Below are positions 31,117-34,683 of a stretch of DNA of 34,683 nt, one piece after another (position 1 is the first letter of the stretch; the number at the start of each line of letters is the position of its first letter). Made by a program: the position numbers and the translations under genes. The stretch comes from DAOTYX01 sp034434635 (GTDB taxonomy: Bacteria; Chloroflexota; Anaerolineae; B4-G1; DUEL01): contig DAOTYX010000164.1 in NCBI GenBank assembly GCA_034434635.1, positions 1 through 34,683 on the forward strand, given 5' to 3'. Under the pieces are notes generated by a model, which saw only the letters and a list, made by a program, of their open reading frames with translations, searched no databases and was not told where the DNA came from.

Positions 31117-34100
31117 TCACGGACCGCACACCGACGCTTCCTCCAGCAGGGCCGCGACCTTGGCCTCCATCTGTGTGTCCTTGAAATGCAGCAGTTGGAT
31201 GGCCCTGGCCGGGCACTCCGCGGCGCAGACCCCGCACCCGTGACACTGGGCTGGCTCGATGTAGGCCGCACCGACAATGCCGCCGACACCGGTCAGTTCA
31301 GCGCGCACCTGCGGCACGTGATAAGGACAGATGCGCACACAGGTCAGGCAGCCCACACACTTTGCCGCATCCACCTGAGCGACAACCCCGCCTACCTCCA
31401 GCATGTCACGGCTGAGGATCGTCGCTGCGCGCGCCGCAGCCGCCTGCGCCTGAGCGATGGCCTCCCCCAGGAACTTAGGATAGTGAGCCAGCCCAGCCAG
31501 GAACAGGCCATCCGAGGCGAAGTCAACCGGGCGCAGTTTGACGTGCGCCTCCAGGAAGAAGCCGTCCAGGTCCAGCGGCACCTTCAGCCGACTGGAGAGG
31601 TCGTGCGCTCCCGGCGAGGGGACCACCGGCATGCTCAGGACGAGCAGGTCGGGCCGGAGAACCAGTTCTCGCCCGAGCGAGGGTTCCCAGACAGAGATCT
31701 CCAGGGCGGTTTCGGGGTCTAGGGTTTCAGGTTTCAGGGTTTCAGGTTTCAGGTTGGAGGGTACGGGCTCTTCCAACCTGGAACCTGAAACCGGCGAACC
31801 TGAAACCATCACCACTGGCTTGCGGTCAAAGTCGTACCGCACAAACATCACCCCTGCCCGACGCGCCTCCTGGTAGATGCGCTCTTTGAAACCGAAGGTG
31901 CGCATATCGCGGTAGATAATGGTCACCTGGGCGCGCGGCTTGTGCCGCTTGAGCATCAGGGCATTCTTCAGCGCGGTAGTGCAGCAGATGCGGGCGCAGT
32001 ACTTCTCCGCCGGGCCGACGCACTGGATCATCACCACGCTGTCCGGCAGGTCACTGCCGGTCGCCAGCAGCGTCTCGAACTCCTGCTGGGTGAGGATGCG
32101 CGGGTCGCTGCCGTAGCCGTACTCCGGGCCACGGTATTCCACGCCGCCCGTGGCGACAATCGTGGCACCGTGGCGCACCTCGAACTCCCCATCCGGCCCG
32201 CGCAGCCGGGAGACGAAATTACCCAGGAAGCCACCTGTCTCTACCAGTTCGGTGTTCAGATGCACCGTGATCAACGGCTCCGCCGAGACGCGATTGACCA
32301 AAGCGCGCGCATAGGCCTGTGGGTCAACCCAGTTGCGCTCCCCTTGCCCGCTCGCCTCCAGCAGCGAGTAGCGCAGGCGAAGCAGGTTTCCGCCCAGGCT
32401 GCCCTCCCGTTCCACCAGGTGCACCGGGAAGCCCTGCCGGGCCAGGGTCAGCGCCGCGTTCATCCCCGCCGCCCCACCACCGATGACCAGCGCCGCCTTC
32501 TCCACCTTGACCAGCGTCTTGTACAGCGGCTCCAGTCGGGCCGCCTTCGCCACCGCCATCCGCACCAGGTCCTTCGCCTTCGCGGTGGCAGCCTCCCATT
32601 CGTGGGGATGCACCCACGAGCACTGGTTGCGGATGTTGGCCATCTCGAACAGATTGGGGTTGAGACCGGCCTGCCGGATGGCGTCACGGAAGAGCGGTTC
32701 GTGGGTCAACGGGCTGCATGAGGCCACAACGACACGGTTCAGCCCCTTCTCGATCACCGTCTCGGTGATATGACGAATGGTGTCCTGCGAGCAGGTGTAG
32801 AGGTTGGCCTCAGCATGGGCCACGCCCGGCAGCGCGGCGGCATACTGAGCCACCCCCGGCACGTCCAGCGCGCCAGCGATATTGGAACCGCAGTGGCAGA
32901 CGAAGACGCCGATCCGCGGCTCCTCCCCGCTCACGTCCCGTTCCGGCAGGTAATCCGCCTCTCGCGTCTCGGTCCAGCGGGCCGAGGACAGGAGCGCCCC
33001 CGCCAGACCCGCCGCGCCGCTGGCCTCGACCACCGACTCGGGGATGTCCTTCGGTTCGCGGAATGGGCCCAGCGCCAGGATGCCCGGTCGGCTGGTCTGC
33101 AAGGGGGCGAAGGGCACCGTGCGACAGAAGCCCGCATCGTCCACTTCTACCCCCAGGCGGCGGGCCAGGTCCCGCACGCTCGCGGGAACCTCCATGCCCA
33201 CCGAGAGCACCAGCAGGTCGAACTCCTCCTCACAGATGGACGAACCGTTCTCCCCCTCTGCGACGTACCTCAAGATCAGATTGTGCGTCTGCGGGTCCTC
33301 GCGGATGACCGAGGGCCGGGTGTGGATGAAGCGAATGCCATACCGTTCCCGCGCCCGGCGGTAATACTCCTCATACCCCTTGCTGAAGGAGCGCATGTCC
33401 ATCAGGAAGATGGAGACCTGGGTATCTGGCTCGTGCTCGCAGGCCAGGATGGCCTCTTTCGTGGCGTACATGCAGCAGACCGACGAGCAGTAGTCGTGCT
33501 GCTGGTCGCGCGAGCCGACGCACTGGATGAAGGCGATCCGCTGCGGCCTCTCCCCGTCCGACGGACGGCGCACGTGGCCGAAGGTGGGGCCAGAGGCGCT
33601 GAGCAGCCGCTCGAACTGCAGCGAGGTGACCACGTTGGGGAAGCGCCCCCAACCGTACTCGGCGGACTTCTCCGCGTGGTAGGGTTCGAAGCCCGGAGCA
33701 AGCAGGATGGCACCGACCTGAATCTCCGCCACCTGCTCGACCATATCGTGGTTGATGGCGTTCGCCTGGCACTTGTAGAAGCAGGAGAGGCACTCCGAAC
33801 AGATGCCACAGGCCAGACAGCGTGCTGCCTCCGCCTGGGCCTGCTCTTCCGTGTACCCCTGCTCCACCTCGACGAAGCCCTGCACGCGTTCCTCGACCGG
33901 CACCATCGGCATGGGCACGCGGGGGGTGATGTGTACCTCGCCGCGCTCCATGCGCTCATCCAGTTCCGCCTGGGTCAGTTTGACCACCGGCAATTCCGGC
34001 TTGAGTGGCGGTTCCAGTTCGTCCCCGCGCAGATAGCGATGGATGGATTCAGCCGCACGGTGACCACTGGCGACCGCCTCGATGACGAAAGCAGTGCCGG

Positions 34101-34683
34101 TAATCGCGTCGCCCGCGGCGAAGACGCCCGGCCGGGTGGCAGCCAGGGTGTTGGGGTTCACCGCGATGGTGGCCTTGCGGGTGACCCCCACCCCACTGCT
34201 GTCGGGGATGAAGGCCAGACCGGCACGCTGACCGATGGAGAAGATGACCACGTCGCAGGGGATGACGTGCTCAGAGCCTGGTCGCGTCTCCAGCGTCAGC
34301 CGGCCATCCTCGTCGAAGGCCATATAGGTCACGTCGAGGCACTCCAACCCGGCAACACGGCCATTCCCATCGCTCAGGATGCGCGTGAAGGTGCGCGCGT
34401 CGTGAAGGATGATCCCCTCCGCCTCCGCGGCCTCGACCTCCCAGGGGTGGGCCGGCATCTTGTTGCGCGCCTCCAGGCAGGCCATATGCACCTCGGCAGC
34501 CCCCAGGCGCACCGCCGTGCGCGCCACATCAATCGCCACGTTCCCGCCGCCCAGCACCATCACCCGCTTGCCGGCGATGTCCGGCGGACTGCCCAGCCGC
34601 ACGTCGCGCAGGAAGACGGTGTTGACCATCACCCCATCCAGGTCGTTCCCCTCGATGGGCAGGATGCGTCCCTCGTGCGCGCC
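31117..34683 (-). CDS. hdrA: GltD-HdrA-HdrA fusion flavoprotein, 5' end outside window
   Basis: Flavin and Fe-S hub of the Hdr complex, the family site of electron bifurcation. 1188 codons are visible and the frame is open to the window edge. From the visible start: GltD/NADPH-type oxidoreductase part (GKRVMVLGGGN at about 38-48, GVFAAGD near 186); a six-Cys site (289-305); a partial HdrA unit with CVGSRDQ and YCSSVCCMYATKEA; a complete HdrA with VCHCGSNIAG (about 595-604), FAD site GGGAAGMNAA (735-744), CVGPAEKYCARICC; and two C-terminal [4Fe-4S] sites (Cys 1109-1119 and 1147-1157). Residues 961-992 are a repeat-derived insert. NADPH or NADH use through the GltD part is inferred. Confidence 0.9.
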   Translation of the reverse strand, partial: GAHEGRILPIEGNDLDGVMVNTVFLRDVRLGSPPDIAGKRVMVLGGGNVAIDVARTAVRLGAAEVHMACLEARNKMPAHPWEVEAAEAEGIILHDARTFTRILSDGNGRVAGLECLDVTYMAFDEDGRLTLETRPGSEHVIPCDVVIFSIGQRAGLAFIPDSSGVGVTRKATIAVNPNTLAATRPGVFAAGDAITGTAFVIEAVASGHRAAESIHRYLRGDELEPPLKPELPVVKLTQAELDERMERGEVHITPRVPMPMVPVEERVQGFVEVEQGYTEEQAQAEAARCLACGICSECLSCFYKCQANAINHDMVEQVAEIQVGAILLAPGFEPYHAEKSAEYGWGRFPNVVTSLQFERLLSASGPTFGHVRRPSDGERPQRIAFIQCVGSRDQQHDYCSSVCCMYATKEAILACEHEPDTQVSIFLMDMRSFSKGYEEYYRRARERYGIRFIHTRPSVIREDPQTHNLILRYVAEGENGSSICEEEFDLLVLSVGMEVPASVRDLARRLGVEVDDAGFCRTVPFAPLQTSRPGILALGPFREPKDIPESVVEASGAAGLAGALLSSARWTETREADYLPERDVSGEEPRIGVFVCHCGSNIAGALDVPGVAQYAAALPGVAHAEANLYTCSQDTIRHITETVIEKGLNRVVVASCSPLTHEPLFRDAIRQAGLNPNLFEMANIRNQCSWVHPHEWEAATAKAKDLVRMAVAKAARLEPLYKTLVKVEKAALVIGGGAAGMNAALTLARQGFPVHLVEREGSLGGNLLRLRYSLLEASGQGERNWVDPQAYARALVNRVSAEPLITVHLNTELVETGGFLGNFVSRLRGPDGEFEVRHGATIVATGGVEYRGPEYGYGSDPRILTQQEFETLLATGSDLPDSVVMIQCVGPAEKYCARICCTTALKNALMLKRHKPRAQVTIIYRDMRTFGFKERIYQEARRAGVMFVRYDFDRKPVVMVSGSPVSGSRLEEPVPSNLKPETLKPETLDPETALEISVWEPSLGRELVLRPDLLVLSMPVVPSPGAHDLSSRLKVPLDLDGFFLEAHVKLRPVDFASDGLFLAGLAHYPKFLGEAIAQAQAAAARAATILSRDMLEVGGVVAQVDAAKCVGCLTCVRICPYHVPQVRAELTGVGGIVGAAYIEPAQCHGCGVCAAECPARAIQLLHFKDTQMEAKVAALLEEASVCGP
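31708..31807. repeat. Heptamer-based repeat inside hdrA, with inverted half
   Basis: GGTTTCA recurs from 31722 with alternating 8- and 7-base spacing, making a 15-bp period that keeps the frame and encodes KPETL twice. The complementary form TGAAACC recurs at 31786-31792 and 31801-31807, and TCCAACC mirrors GGTTGGA at 31752-31758, so the region can fold back on itself. Confidence 0.88.

Noticed and set aside
31117..34632. GTG at 34632 as the start of hdrA
   Set aside because: The frame is open for 17 more codons to the window edge and those codons (GAHEGRILPIEGNDLDG) match the GltD family, so the gene is truncated by the window.
1..34683. tRNA, rRNA, insertion sequence or prophage genes
   Set aside because: None of the gaps shows a tRNA-like fold or rRNA sequence that I can recognise, and no transposase or phage frame is present.

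Overview
The window is about 34.7 kb of high-GC bacterial DNA, densely coded and mostly transcribed from the minus strand. It suggests an anaerobic or facultative member of the Chloroflexota (Anaerolineae-like). The reasons are the nusA-ylxR-infB-rbfA-nrnA-truB-ribF order, a NusA with a long tail, an FhaA-like DUF3662-FHA protein, a DUF2330 protein, a T-box valS leader and a folate-type C1/Hdr redox cluster. This placement is an inference; no rRNA or other phylogenetic marker was compared.

Layout. 1-270: four 50-bp tandem repeats, each with a perfect hairpin, beyond the 3' end of the translation operon. 270-7697: translation and RNA-metabolism operon nusA-ylxR-infB-rbfA-nrnA-truB-ribF, with a good promoter just upstream of nusA. 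7833-10755: a secreted DUF2330 protein divergent from an acyl-CoA dehydrogenase, then a convergent DUF6125 protein joined to valS. 10752-13862: valS with a complete valine T-box leader and promoter. 13872-14528: a palindromic intergenic element and mobB. 14540-16640: mtnP with two FHA-domain genes. 16732-19171: a K+-independent proton-pumping pyrophosphatase, hppA. 19352-20869: a two-subunit fumarase/tartrate-type hydro-lyase. 20870-21037: heptanucleotide repeats. 21038-34683: a long redox/C1 cluster that runs off the right edge.

The right-hand cluster is the notable part. In transcription order it reads: GltD-HdrA-HdrA fusion (partial), mvhD, metV, a RegB-like membrane histidine kinase, a histidine kinase with a CRP-like sensor domain, metF, two single-domain response regulators, a second metV-metF pair, an HdrC-HdrB fusion, a CooC-type ATPase and a secreted C39-like protein. 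MetVF with HdrABC and MvhD matches the composition of the soluble methylenetetrahydrofolate reductase complex of acetogens such as Moorella, which acts in the methyl branch of the Wood-Ljungdahl pathway. Here it exists with two MetVF pairs and is interleaved with what looks like a redox-sensing two-component pathway. mvhD contains an in-frame TGA exactly where the family has a cluster-region cysteine. A hairpin that fits the bacterial SECIS rules follows it, so it is best read as a selenoprotein gene that ordinary ORF calling splits in two.

A second theme is short tandem repeats with a 7-bp period (GTGGTCY, GGACGAY, GTTGCGT, GGTTTCA), like the STRR elements of cyanobacteria. One array contains the mvhD stop codon and another lies in frame inside hdrA.
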